Assembly: GCA_011372845.1 (NCBI GenBank)
Contig: DSAI01000223.1
Location: 1 to 5,388 of the forward strand
Length of the DNA: 5,388 nucleotides
DNA from: Actinomycetota bacterium
GTDB lineage: Bacteria; Actinomycetota; Coriobacteriia; Anaerosomatales; Anaerosomataceae
Direction: 5' to 3'
A program made the position numbers and the translations under genes. The first letter of the stretch is position 1; every line of letters starts with the position of its first letter. Below, piece by piece: positions 1 through 5,388 of the stretch. The notes beneath the pieces are model-generated. The model worked only from the letters and a program-made list of their open reading frames with translations. It did no database searches and was not told the origin of the DNA.

Positions 1-435
1 ACCTCCTACCTAGGGCTTCGGGAGTCCACCAACGACCTGAGGCTCATCACCGGCATGCTTACCGGATGGGCTCTTGCAGGCATCACGCTCCCGATGGTCA
101 ACGGTCAGCTTTGGCGGCGTGCGGGCTCCGGGCGGACGCTGTCGTCTGCTGGCCGGGTAGCATCCTGGCTGATCCTGCTGCTCGCGGCGTTCGTGCTCGC
201 GCGATGGGTGATGCCGCTGACCGGGATCCTCTATCCGGTCACCGTCACCGCGGCGATCCTCCTTACGTTCATGAGCGTGAACCTCATCTTCGTCTGTCTC
301 GTGCCGGCTTTCGAGCGGCGTGCGGAGCGCATGCGGGACGCCTGGCCACAGCTCCTGATCGCCCTGGCGCTCACCGGCATGGAGCTGGCGGCGGCTGCAT
401 GGTTCCGCAGCTTCACCGAGCGTTTGCTCGGATAG
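1..435 (+). CDS. 3' part of a multi-pass membrane protein gene, function unknown
   Basis: The frame is open from the first base to a TAG at 433-435 and gives 144 visible residues. The first in-frame ATG is at 55, but the frame continues upstream of it with coding-like codons and no ribosome binding site precedes it. I therefore read this as a 5'-truncated gene rather than a start at 55. The peptide is strongly hydrophobic, with likely membrane segments near residues 15-33, 53-71, 74-101 and 117-135. Basic loops lie around 36-52 (WRRAGSGR) and 104-112 (FERRAERMR). No catalytic or binding motif is visible and I do not recognise the family. Third codon positions are mostly G or C, which supports this frame over the overlapping antisense and +3 frames. 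It lies 63 bp upstream of the next gene on the same strand. Confidence 0.72.
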   Translation, partial: TSYLGLRESTNDLRLITGMLTGWALAGITLPMVNGQLWRRAGSGRTLSSAGRVASWLILLLAAFVLARWVMPLTGILYPVTVTAAILLTFMSVNLIFVCLVPAFERRAERMRDAWPQLLIALALTGMELAAAAWFRSFTERLLG

Positions 436-462
436 CGGGTTCTGTGTCATAGCGGCGCGATA

Positions 463-490
463 TCCTCCGGTCGAACATAGGTTCGGAGGA
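463..490 (+). promoter_or_regulatory. Possible hairpin masking the ribosome binding site of the 499 gene
   Basis: TCCTCC at 463-468 is the exact complement of GGAGGA at 485-490, which forms the 5' part of the ribosome binding site. Inside it, GAAC at 473-476 can pair with GTTC at 481-484 around an ATAG loop. Folded in RNA, this would hide the first half of the Shine-Dalgarno sequence. It works only if transcription starts upstream of 463. A weak -10-like TATCCT at 461-466 would instead start the RNA inside the element and remove the left arm. Confidence 0.35.
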
Positions 491-498
491 GGTACATC

Positions 499-876
499 AT
501 GGTCGTGCAGCTATCGCTTCCCGTCCTTGCCAACGACACGGACCGGTTCGACGCGCTCATCGGTCGGCTCACCGCGGAGTGGGGCGATCGTACGGAGGCG
601 CCACGCCACACCGAGTACGCCGCGCGGGTCACACGCGGTCGGTTCGATGAGTGGGACGGCCGACCGCTGACACGAGGCGAACAGCGGCGCGTGGAGTCCT
701 ACTTCAGGGCCGTGCTGCGGCGCCGGATCCTCGGAGGGTCCGACCGGAGCGCCCGTACCGCCCGGGAGCGGCTCGTCGCACTCAGCATCGAAGAAGACCT
801 CATCCGTTCAGGGTGGGACGCCGCGCGTGCCGCAGATGAGGCCTCACGCGCCGTCGGTCTTCCGGCCAGTGCTTGA
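499..876 (+). CDS. Small arginine-rich soluble protein, function unknown
   Basis: The frame encodes 125 residues from ATG 499 to TGA 874-876. The start is supported by GGAGGAGGT at 485-493 with a 5-nt spacer, one of the best ribosome binding sites in the window. The product has no signal peptide and no membrane segment. It is highly charged, with Arg-rich stretches near residues 62-77 (RGEQRRVESYF, LRRRILGG) and a probably helical C-terminal half (about 80-120). There is no cysteine, zinc motif or recognisable enzymatic signature, and I do not recognise the family. High GC at third codon positions and the strong ribosome binding site argue that it is real. It converges on the lipoprotein gene, with 24 bp between the two stop codons. 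Confidence 0.75.
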   Translation: MVVQLSLPVLANDTDRFDALIGRLTAEWGDRTEAPRHTEYAARVTRGRFDEWDGRPLTRGEQRRVESYFRAVLRRRILGGSDRSARTARERLVALSIEEDLIRSGWDAARAADEASRAVGLPASA

Positions 877-900
877 CGGCGGGCGTGGAGATGCTCCGTT

Positions 901-1350
901 TCAGCGGATCGAGTGAGCGCTCACCAGGCTCATATCGTCGGCCGAGTATATCCACATCCGACGGTAGCGCAGATCCTCTGACGGGTCGCCCCAGACCTCG
1001 ATCACGACCCATGCGGGTTCACCCTCGTACGTTGCCGACCACACCTCAACCGGAACGGCGTTCACGTCTGCGGGGAAATCGGTGGTGAGCGCATCCGCCA
1101 ACGCCGCCGCGTCATCACCATACGTACGGAGGTCGGCGAGCGCATCCTGCCTCGCCTGTTGCGCATCGTTCGGATCGATGTCGTGGGCGTCCTCGATCTG
1201 CACCGACTCGAGCATGAGGGTGAGCTCAGAGGCTCCGAAGGAGGCGCCGTCGGGTATATAGGTGACGCGCGTCGATGACGTGCACGCGGACGCGAGCATG
1301 AGGAGGATAGAAAGGCCTATCGCGTACGTGAGATGCCTGGCAGACGTCAT
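901..1350 (-). CDS. Predicted secreted lipoprotein, function unknown
   Basis: Read on the minus strand, ATG at 1350-1348 runs to TGA at 903-901 and encodes 149 residues. A perfect AGGAGGT at 1361-1355 sits 4 nt before the ATG. The N-terminus is a lipoprotein signal: a short polar start with Arg5, a hydrophobic core at about 8-19, then the lipobox LASAC with Cys23 as the predicted lipidated residue. The mature part is about 127 residues, acidic, and follows a Ser/Thr linker (TSSTR). Its middle has an Ala/Asp-rich helical segment (about 60-90), and its end is a Trp/Tyr-rich probable beta region (VEVWSATYEGEPAWVVIEVW, then RRMWIYS). This suggests a small alpha/beta domain on the outer face of the membrane. 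I cannot name the family. It is divergent from the SAM hydrolase gene. Confidence 0.85.
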   Translation of the reverse strand: MTSARHLTYAIGLSILLMLASACTSSTRVTYIPDGASFGASELTLMLESVQIEDAHDIDPNDAQQARQDALADLRTYGDDAAALADALTTDFPADVNAVPVEVWSATYEGEPAWVVIEVWGDPSEDLRYRRMWIYSADDMSLVSAHSIR

Positions 1351-1354
1351 GTGT

Positions 1355-1361
1355 ACCTCCT
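1355..1361 (-). promoter_or_regulatory. Strong ribosome binding site for the lipoprotein gene
   Basis: AGGAGGT on the minus strand, 4 nt before ATG 1350. Together with the signal peptide that follows, it fixes the start. The surrounding 10-mer AGGAGGTACA is identical to the one before the gene at 499 (487-496), most simply because both are near-optimal Shine-Dalgarno sequences. Confidence 0.8.
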
Positions 1362-1408
1362 GGCGATCCTTGCAGCAACGATACCACCATGAGATGCGAT
1401 CCGAATCG

Positions 1409-1415
1409 AAGGAGG
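1409..1415 (+). promoter_or_regulatory. Ribosome binding site that sets the SAM hydrolase start at 1419
   Basis: AAGGAGG lies 3 nt before ATG 1419. A longer in-frame start at ATG 1389 exists but has no Shine-Dalgarno sequence, and it would add ten Arg-rich residues before the conserved beta strand. The family normally begins at that strand, so 1419 is preferred. Confidence 0.8.
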
Positions 1416-1418
1416 GCC

Positions 1419-2228
1419 ATGAATTCGATCATCTGTTTCACTTCCGACTTCGGCAGCGGTGACACGTGGGTCGGCATGTGTCACGCCGTGATCCTCCGTG
1501 CCTGCCCACAGGTGCGTATCGTGGATCTGGCCCACGATGTGCCCCCCTTCGACATCCGCAAGGCCGCTGTGGTGGCAGCCTCCGGTGTGTGGCAGCTTCC
1601 CGATGCCATCCACCTTGCCGTCGTCGATCCGGGTGTTGGCGGTGGCCGCCGCGACCTCATCATCGTCACCGGCTCCGGTTCGATCCTCGTGGGACCCGAC
1701 AACGGCGTCCTGATCCCGGCGACCTGGCGTTCGGGTGGCATCGCCGAGGTCTTCTCGATCGTGCCGGAACATCTCGACTTCAGCCTCCCGCTGCCTACGT
1801 TCCATGCGCGCGACATCCTGGCGCCCGCAGCGGCGATACTCGCCTGCGGAGTGCAGGCCTCGGTCATCGGCGAGCCGGTGGACCCAGACACGATGGTCGG
1901 TCCTCCTTTCGCTCCACATCGTGTCGAAGGGGATGCTCTGGTTGCCGAGGTGATCGACGTCGACCGCTTCGGATCGTTCCGGATCGCGATCCCTGCCGAG
2001 GCTCTGCACGACCGAGTGGGACGAGGCGAACGGGTGGAGATCACCATCGGCCACCTGTTGGTCGAGGCCCCGTTCGGTTCGACGTTCTCAGACGTCGAGG
2101 AGGGTGAACCCGTGGTGTTGATCGACTCCTCCGGATGGCTCACGGTCGCGGTGAATCTCGGCAGTGCGGCCGACAGGTACGGTGTCGAGCCGGGAGTCGT
2201 AGCGCACTGTCACCTGCCCGGGAGGTGA
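1419..2228 (+). CDS. SAM hydroxide adenosyltransferase (SAM hydrolase, DUF62 family)
   Basis: The 269-residue product belongs to the family that uses water to split S-adenosylmethionine into adenosine and methionine. The family is related to the fluorinase and the SalL chlorinase. The N-terminal domain opens with FTSDFGSGDTWVG (7-19) and continues with the VDPGVGGGR motif (69-77), VGPDNG (91-96) and TFHARDILAP (127-136). Asp70, Arg77 and His129 match the Asp-Arg-His triad known for DUF62 enzymes, with the same spacing as in the Pyrococcus protein as I recall it. I see no sign of the extra loop characteristic of fluorinase, so halogenation is unlikely. The C-terminal beta domain has VDRFGS (181-186) and IDSSGWLTVAVN; family members usually have FGN and NSSG at these points. 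Start chosen at 1419 by its ribosome binding site. A cytosolic role is likely. It is followed 64 bp later by the HD-domain gene. Confidence 0.96.
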   Translation: MNSIICFTSDFGSGDTWVGMCHAVILRACPQVRIVDLAHDVPPFDIRKAAVVAASGVWQLPDAIHLAVVDPGVGGGRRDLIIVTGSGSILVGPDNGVLIPATWRSGGIAEVFSIVPEHLDFSLPLPTFHARDILAPAAAILACGVQASVIGEPVDPDTMVGPPFAPHRVEGDALVAEVIDVDRFGSFRIAIPAEALHDRVGRGERVEITIGHLLVEAPFGSTFSDVEEGEPVVLIDSSGWLTVAVNLGSAADRYGVEPGVVAHCHLPGR

Positions 2229-2234
2229 AGCGTC

Positions 2235-2336
2235 ATGTCAGACCCGCGCGGTACGCTGCCAGCGGACGGTGAGACGGTCCAACGGAGGTCTGATGGCGAT
2301 GCCACGGCAGTACACGGTGAGTCTGACGGCAGGTGA
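2235..2336 (+). CDS. Possible 33-codon leader ORF overlapping the HD-domain gene start
   Basis: ATG 2235 is preceded by GGGAGGTGA at 2220-2228, in which the TGA is the stop of the SAM hydrolase gene. The frame runs 33 codons to TGA 2334-2336, about 40 nt inside the next gene in another frame. The peptide is hydrophilic, rich in Gly, Asp and Arg, and matches nothing I know. It could be a translated leader that couples ribosomes from the upstream gene to the downstream start, or a chance ORF. The good ribosome binding site is the only positive evidence. Confidence 0.25.
   Translation: MSDPRGTLPADGETVQRRSDGDATAVHGESDGR
2284..2289 (+). promoter_or_regulatory. Ribosome binding site deciding the HD-domain gene start
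   Basis: GGAGGT is 3 nt before ATG 2293 and 9 nt before ATG 2299, both in frame. It lies downstream of the in-frame GTG 2269, which has no Shine-Dalgarno sequence of its own. The start is therefore 2293 or 2299, not 2269. Confidence 0.65.
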
Positions 2337-3294
2337 GCGGGTCGATGCGACGTTCGCACTCCGCTCGAAGGAGATGCGCTCCTCGCGCACCGGTGAGGCC
2401 TATCTGTCTCTGGAGTTCGCGGACAGGAGCGGCCGGATATCCGGGATCATGTTCAGGCCCGGCCGCGAGGCGGAGTCGGTGCCGGTCGGGACTGTCGTCG
2501 CAGTCCGTGGCACGGTGACCGCGTACAGGGGCGTGCTTCGCGTATCCGTCAGCTCGATGAAGCCCGCCTCCCGCTACGAGCCCAGGGAGATACTCCCCGC
2601 AAGTCCGCGCGACGCTGACGAGATGATCTCCGAGTTGCGTGACCATGTGCGTGCGATTGCGAATCCAGGGCTCGCGGGTCTCGTGAAAGCAGTGTACGGC
2701 GACCGTCGGTTCATGCGCGCATTCCGCGTGTGCCCGGCCTCTCGCAGCGAGCACCACGCGTACATCGGCGGTCTGCTCGAGCACACCGTCGCCGTCGCCG
2801 GCCTTTGCCGCACGATGGCGGATCTGCATCCTCAGATCGATGGGGACCTGCTGCTCACCGGCGCGCTGCTCCACGATATCGGGATCGTCGATGAACTCGA
2901 GTTCCAGACCGCGATCGAGTACACGGACCGCGGCAGGCTGTCGGGACATGCGGTTCTGGGCGATCGGCGCCTCTTTGCCGCGGCCGCTGCGCTTGGGAGC
3001 CCGCTGACACCCGACGTGCTGGATCACGTGTCGCACATGGTGCTCTCGCACCACTCGGCTGACGAGCAGGGTGGTCGTCTGCGGCCGCGAACGCTCGAGG
3101 CGGCGGCTCTCGCGCAGGTGGATTCACTCGATGCACGAACTGCGGGCTTCATAGCCGAGGGGCGGGTAGCCGGCATGGTGGGGGAGCGGTGGACGAGCGG
3201 GGGGATCCAGGCGGTCAGCCCCCCACCCGATGAGTCGTCCATCCAGACTACTTCCCCCGCTCCCGCCGCGGAGCTCGGGCGCAGAAGTGCCTGA
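2293..3294 (+). CDS. OB-fold and HD-domain protein, YhaM-like 3'-5' exoribonuclease
   Basis: From ATG 2293 the product has 333 residues, close to the roughly 314 of Bacillus YhaM. Residues about 8-90 form an OB-fold nucleic-acid-binding domain (AYLSLEFADRSGRISG, then VAVRGTVTAYRGVLRVSV). An HD metal-dependent phosphohydrolase domain follows at about 150-285. Visible HD features are HHAYIGGLLEHT (154-165, His164), LLHDIG (192-197, His194-Asp195), GHAVLG (218-223), LSHHS (251-255) and a final Asp in QVDSLDA (275-281). These match the family pattern of putative metal ligands. YhaM trims single-stranded RNA and DNA from the 3' end in the cytosol, so RNA turnover is the likely role, inferred from architecture. 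The last 35 residues are a Pro/Ser-rich, probably disordered tail. The start could also be ATG 2299. The mtnP promoter overlaps its stop codon. Confidence 0.92.
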   Translation: MAMPRQYTVSLTAGERVDATFALRSKEMRSSRTGEAYLSLEFADRSGRISGIMFRPGREAESVPVGTVVAVRGTVTAYRGVLRVSVSSMKPASRYEPREILPASPRDADEMISELRDHVRAIANPGLAGLVKAVYGDRRFMRAFRVCPASRSEHHAYIGGLLEHTVAVAGLCRTMADLHPQIDGDLLLTGALLHDIGIVDELEFQTAIEYTDRGRLSGHAVLGDRRLFAAAAALGSPLTPDVLDHVSHMVLSHHSADEQGGRLRPRTLEAAALAQVDSLDARTAGFIAEGRVAGMVGERWTSGGIQAVSPPPDESSIQTTSPAPAAELGRRSA

Positions 3295-3318
3295 AGCACG
3301 CGCGGGATGGTCTACAAT
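3291..3318 (+). promoter_or_regulatory. Predicted sigma70-type promoter for mtnP
   Basis: TACAAT at 3313-3318 matches the -10 consensus at five of six positions. A weak -35 candidate, CTGAAG at 3291-3296, is 16 bp upstream and overlaps the stop codon of the HD-domain gene. The predicted start of transcription is near 3325, leaving a leader of about 55 nt before ATG 3380. The poor -35 suggests a weak or activator-dependent promoter. Confidence 0.5.
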
Positions 3319-3323
3319 CACCG

Positions 3324-3341
3324 TGTGAGCAGAGTCTCACA
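3324..3341. repeat. Perfect 6-bp inverted repeat at the predicted mtnP transcription start
   Basis: TGTGAG at 3324-3329 and CTCACA at 3336-3341 are exact complements around the 6-nt spacer CAGAGT. The element falls at or just after the predicted start of transcription. It could be a repressor operator or a small stem at the 5' end of the mRNA. It is the only clear dyad in the 85-bp gap. Confidence 0.45.
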
Positions 3342-3379
3342 GAGTAGTCGCAAGCCCATCCGATACGAGGAGCTATCCA

Positions 3380-4174
3380 ATGGACTATCCGCAGGCTGAT
3401 ATCGGTGTCTTCGGCGGCAGCGGCCTATACTCGCTTCTTGAGAGTCCCGTCGAGGTCACGGTCCACACACCCTACGGCGACCCCTCTGCCCCGATCACCT
3501 ATGGTGAGATCGGTGGTCGCGTCGTCGCCTTCATGCCGAGGCATGGCACATCACACACCATCCCGCCGCACATGATCAACTACCGTGCGAACGTCTACGC
3601 GATGAAGCAGATGGGGGTCTCGCGCATCATCGGGCCCAACGCCTGCGGGTCATTGCAGGCGCATGTGAAGCCCGGTGACTTCGTCGTATGTGACCAGTTC
3701 GTGGATCGCACCAAGGGGCGTAAGGACACCTTCTACGACGGGCCCCAGACGACGCACGTCTCTTCAGCAGACCCGTACTGCCCCACCATGCGGCAGGTCG
3801 CGGTTGAGAACGCTCGGGAGCTCGGGATCAGCGTCCACGATGGCGGGACCGTCGTCGTGATCCAGGGGCCGCGTTTCTCGACCCGTGCGGAGTCGCGCTG
3901 GTTCGCGTCCCAGGGCTGGGAAGTGATCAACATGACCCAGTACCCGGAGTCCTATCTCGCGCGAGAGCTGGAGATCTGTTACTGCAACATCTCTCTCATC
4001 ACTGACTATGACGCCGGCACCGCGGGCGCCACGCCGGTGACCAACGACGAGGTCGTGCGGGTCTTCGCGGAGAACACCGAGAAGATCAAGAGTCTGCTGT
4101 ACGCGATGATCCCGGCGCTACCGGAGGAGCGGCCGTGCCTGTGCGCGACCGCACTGGAAGGCGCCGTCTTCTGA
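3380..4174 (+). CDS. mtnP: S-methyl-5'-thioadenosine phosphorylase
   Basis: The 264-residue product is a full-length member of the trimeric purine nucleoside phosphorylase family. The enzyme cleaves methylthioadenosine with phosphate to adenine and 5-methylthioribose-1-phosphate, in the cytosolic methionine and purine salvage pathway. Signatures in order are GGSGLY (12-17), MPRHG (52-56, with Arg54-His55 as phosphate contacts), INYRAN (66-71), DQFVDRTKGR (105-114), QGPRFSTRAES (162-172), INMT with PES (183-191) and TDYD (208-211). NMT and the two Asp residues of TDYD mark 6-aminopurine preference, as in human MTAP. The related methylthioinosine and 6-oxopurine enzymes lack this Asp pattern. 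The C-terminus has a C-x-C motif (Cys253, Cys255). The start ATG 3380 has AGGAG at 3368-3372 with a 7-nt spacer. A promoter lies just upstream, and the protease gene follows after 26 bp. Confidence 0.96.
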   Translation: MDYPQADIGVFGGSGLYSLLESPVEVTVHTPYGDPSAPITYGEIGGRVVAFMPRHGTSHTIPPHMINYRANVYAMKQMGVSRIIGPNACGSLQAHVKPGDFVVCDQFVDRTKGRKDTFYDGPQTTHVSSADPYCPTMRQVAVENARELGISVHDGGTVVVIQGPRFSTRAESRWFASQGWEVINMTQYPESYLARELEICYCNISLITDYDAGTAGATPVTNDEVVRVFAENTEKIKSLLYAMIPALPEERPCLCATALEGAVF

Positions 4175-4200
4175 TGCCTCTCGCCAGGAGCTGAATCACC

Positions 4201-5334
4201 ATGTTCGGTCTACCGTCGGTGCGGCTTGGGCGTCCGTTCGGCATACCGCTTGAGATCGATGCGAGCTGGCTCTTCGTCTTCTTCCTGGTGGCGGCCACAC
4301 TCACCACGAGCTACTTTCCGGCCGCGGTCCCCGACGAAGGTCCGTTGGTCTACACCGTTCTCGGCTTGCTGACGTCTATAGTGTTCTTCGGATCGCTGGT
4401 GCTGCACGAGCTTGCCCATTCACTCGTGGCGAGAGCCGGAGGTCTGAGTGTGTCCCGGGTGACGCTGTTCGTGTTCGGTGGCGTCTCCCAACTCGATGAC
4501 GAGCCGAGCAGCCCCGGGCGGGAGTTCCTCATGGCCCTGGCGGGGCCCGCCACGAGCCTGGTGCTTGCCGGGCTCTTCTGGGGCGCGTCGGTGTTTGCCG
4601 CGGCGGCTGGCGCGAGCGGGCTGCTACTGGTTCCGTTGGAGTATCTCGCCTTGATCAACGGATCGCTGGCCATCTTCAACCTGCTGCCGGGCTTCCCACT
4701 TGACGGAGGACGCATCCTCCGCTCGATCCTGTGGGCTCTCACCGGCGACCAACTGAAGGCGACGAAGTGGGCGAGCAGGTCGGGGCAGGCGATAGGGACG
4801 ATGTTGATAGCCGTCGCCGTCTTCGGCGTTCTCGGCGGCAATTTCGATCTCGTTTGGCTGGCTGTCATGGGCTGGTTCATATCGAGCCTTGCAGCGGGTG
4901 CGTATCGCCAGCAGATGACCCGGTCACGCCTGGCGGACGTGCCGGTCTCCACGATCATGTCGACGCCGGCGGTGCTGGCCCCTGCTGACCTCTCTCTCGA
5001 GGAGATGGGCCACACGTACTTCCTGGCCGGTCGTCACACCCGCTATCCTGTGGTCCAGGATGGCCACGTGATCGGCCTGATCGACGTGGAGCGAGCGAAC
5101 GACGTTCCCCGTGAGCAGTGGCCGATGACGACCGTGGCCGAGGTGGCGTCGAGGAACCTTGAGGGTGCGGTGGCCACGCCGATGGCCTCGGTCGAGAGCG
5201 TGCTGTCACGTCTCGAGCCTGGAGGGCCTGGCGCGGTCCTCGTGGTGGAGAACGGAAGGTTGGCCGGGATAGTCACCCGCTCGGACGTGATCCGGTTCAT
5301 CATGGACATCACGCGTGAGCGTCCACTTTCGTAG
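4201..5334 (+). CDS. Site-2 (M50) intramembrane zinc protease with two CBS domains
   Basis: This 377-residue membrane protein has a site-2 protease core followed by a CBS pair, the architecture of mycobacterial Rip3 and archaeal S2P-CBS proteases. Hydrophobic segments lie near 23-40, 51-72, 109-137, 141-162 and 198-234. The zinc site is HELAH (69-73) plus Asp168 in NLLPGFPLDGGR (160-171). FGGVSQL (92-98) and a GPATS motif (115-119) are also typical. No PDZ domain is present. CBS1 spans about 248-303 and CBS2 about 309-372. CBS2 ends with GIVTRSD (356-362), the usual adenosine-ribose contact pattern, while CBS1 has a degenerate GLIDVER. Such enzymes cut membrane-anchored regulators, and the CBS pair probably senses a nucleotide; the substrate is unknown. 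Start ATG 4201 has AGGAG at 4186-4190, 10 nt away. Probably co-transcribed with mtnP. Confidence 0.95.
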   Translation: MFGLPSVRLGRPFGIPLEIDASWLFVFFLVAATLTTSYFPAAVPDEGPLVYTVLGLLTSIVFFGSLVLHELAHSLVARAGGLSVSRVTLFVFGGVSQLDDEPSSPGREFLMALAGPATSLVLAGLFWGASVFAAAAGASGLLLVPLEYLALINGSLAIFNLLPGFPLDGGRILRSILWALTGDQLKATKWASRSGQAIGTMLIAVAVFGVLGGNFDLVWLAVMGWFISSLAAGAYRQQMTRSRLADVPVSTIMSTPAVLAPADLSLEEMGHTYFLAGRHTRYPVVQDGHVIGLIDVERANDVPREQWPMTTVAEVASRNLEGAVATPMASVESVLSRLEPGGPGAVLVVENGRLAGIVTRSDVIRFIMDITRERPLS

Positions 5335-5388
5335 ACGCCGGGCCGGTCGGATATCATGGGCGTCGGAGAAGTAGTCCCTTATCGTATC

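Larger units (their letters stand above)
1351..1418. promoter_or_regulatory. Compact divergent intergenic region between lipoprotein and SAM hydrolase genes
   Basis: Only 68 bp separate the two opposing start codons, and both ribosome binding sites lie inside it. If each gene has its own promoter here, the two must overlap or extend into the neighbouring coding sequence. A minus-strand -10-like TATCGT (complement of 1378-1383) is the best candidate I found, but it has no good -35. No convincing plus-strand promoter was seen. Confidence 0.4.

Noticed and set aside
10..450. Long antisense open frame across the membrane protein gene
   Set aside because: The translation is a low-complexity Arg/Glu/His/Pro-rich peptide typical of shadow frames in GC-rich DNA, and no ribosome binding site is seen.
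884..900. Intrinsic terminator between the convergent genes (GGAG-ATG-CTCC stem)
   Set aside because: The stem is only 4 bp plus possible G-U pairs and no real T-run follows, so it is too weak to call on either strand.
1389..1418. Longer N-terminus of the SAM hydrolase from ATG 1389
   Set aside because: There is no ribosome binding site before 1389, while AAGGAGG sits directly before ATG 1419, and the family fold begins right at 1419.
1347..2143. Two long minus-strand open frames over the SAM hydrolase gene
   Set aside because: The plus strand encodes a full DUF62 protein with all catalytic motifs. The antisense translations show no family motif.
1419..2228. Fluorinase or chlorinase instead of a SAM hydrolase
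   Set aside because: The Asp-Arg-His triad of the hydroxide-transfer enzymes is intact and no fluorinase-type loop insertion is seen. No halometabolite genes are nearby.
2269..2292. GTG 2269 as start of the HD-domain gene
   Set aside because: No Shine-Dalgarno sequence precedes it, and the good GGAGGT at 2284-2289 would lie inside the coding region.
3324..3341. CRP/FNR-type operator, because of TGTGA and TCACA half-sites
   Set aside because: The half-sites are 8 bp apart, not the 6 bp of CRP-type sites. Kept only as an unassigned inverted repeat.

Overview
This is a GC-rich bacterial window, with codons mostly ending in G or C. It has strong AGGAGGT-type ribosome binding sites, a lipobox lipoprotein and a sigma70-like -10 box. 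The methylthioadenosine phosphorylase (MTAP) resembles actinobacterial versions, so an actinobacterium, possibly an anaerobic Coriobacteriia-like lineage, is the best guess. That placement is low confidence because no rRNA or ribosomal marker is present.

Left part (1-1350): the 3' end of a multi-pass membrane protein gene of unknown function (1-435), a 125-residue arginine-rich soluble orphan (499-876), and a convergent gene for a 149-residue secreted lipoprotein of unknown function (901-1350, minus strand). The two stop codons are separated by only 24 bp.

Right part (1419-5334): four co-directional genes that can be named by family. They encode a DUF62 SAM hydroxide adenosyltransferase (SAM hydrolase), an OB-fold plus HD-domain protein of the YhaM exoribonuclease type, MTAP (mtnP), and a membrane site-2 zinc protease with two C-terminal CBS domains. 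A compact 68-bp divergent region separates the lipoprotein start from the SAM hydrolase start. A likely promoter with an adjacent perfect 6-bp inverted repeat precedes mtnP. mtnP and the protease lie 26 bp apart and look like one transcript.

Two of the four products process SAM-derived nucleosides: SAM to adenosine plus methionine, and MTA to adenine plus methylthioribose-1-phosphate. The last gene carries CBS domains, a fold that often binds adenosyl ligands. A link between SAM/adenosine turnover and a regulated intramembrane protease is an inference from this layout. No CRISPR array, insertion sequence, tRNA, rRNA or clear intrinsic terminator was seen, and no gene-free stretch exceeds 300 bases.
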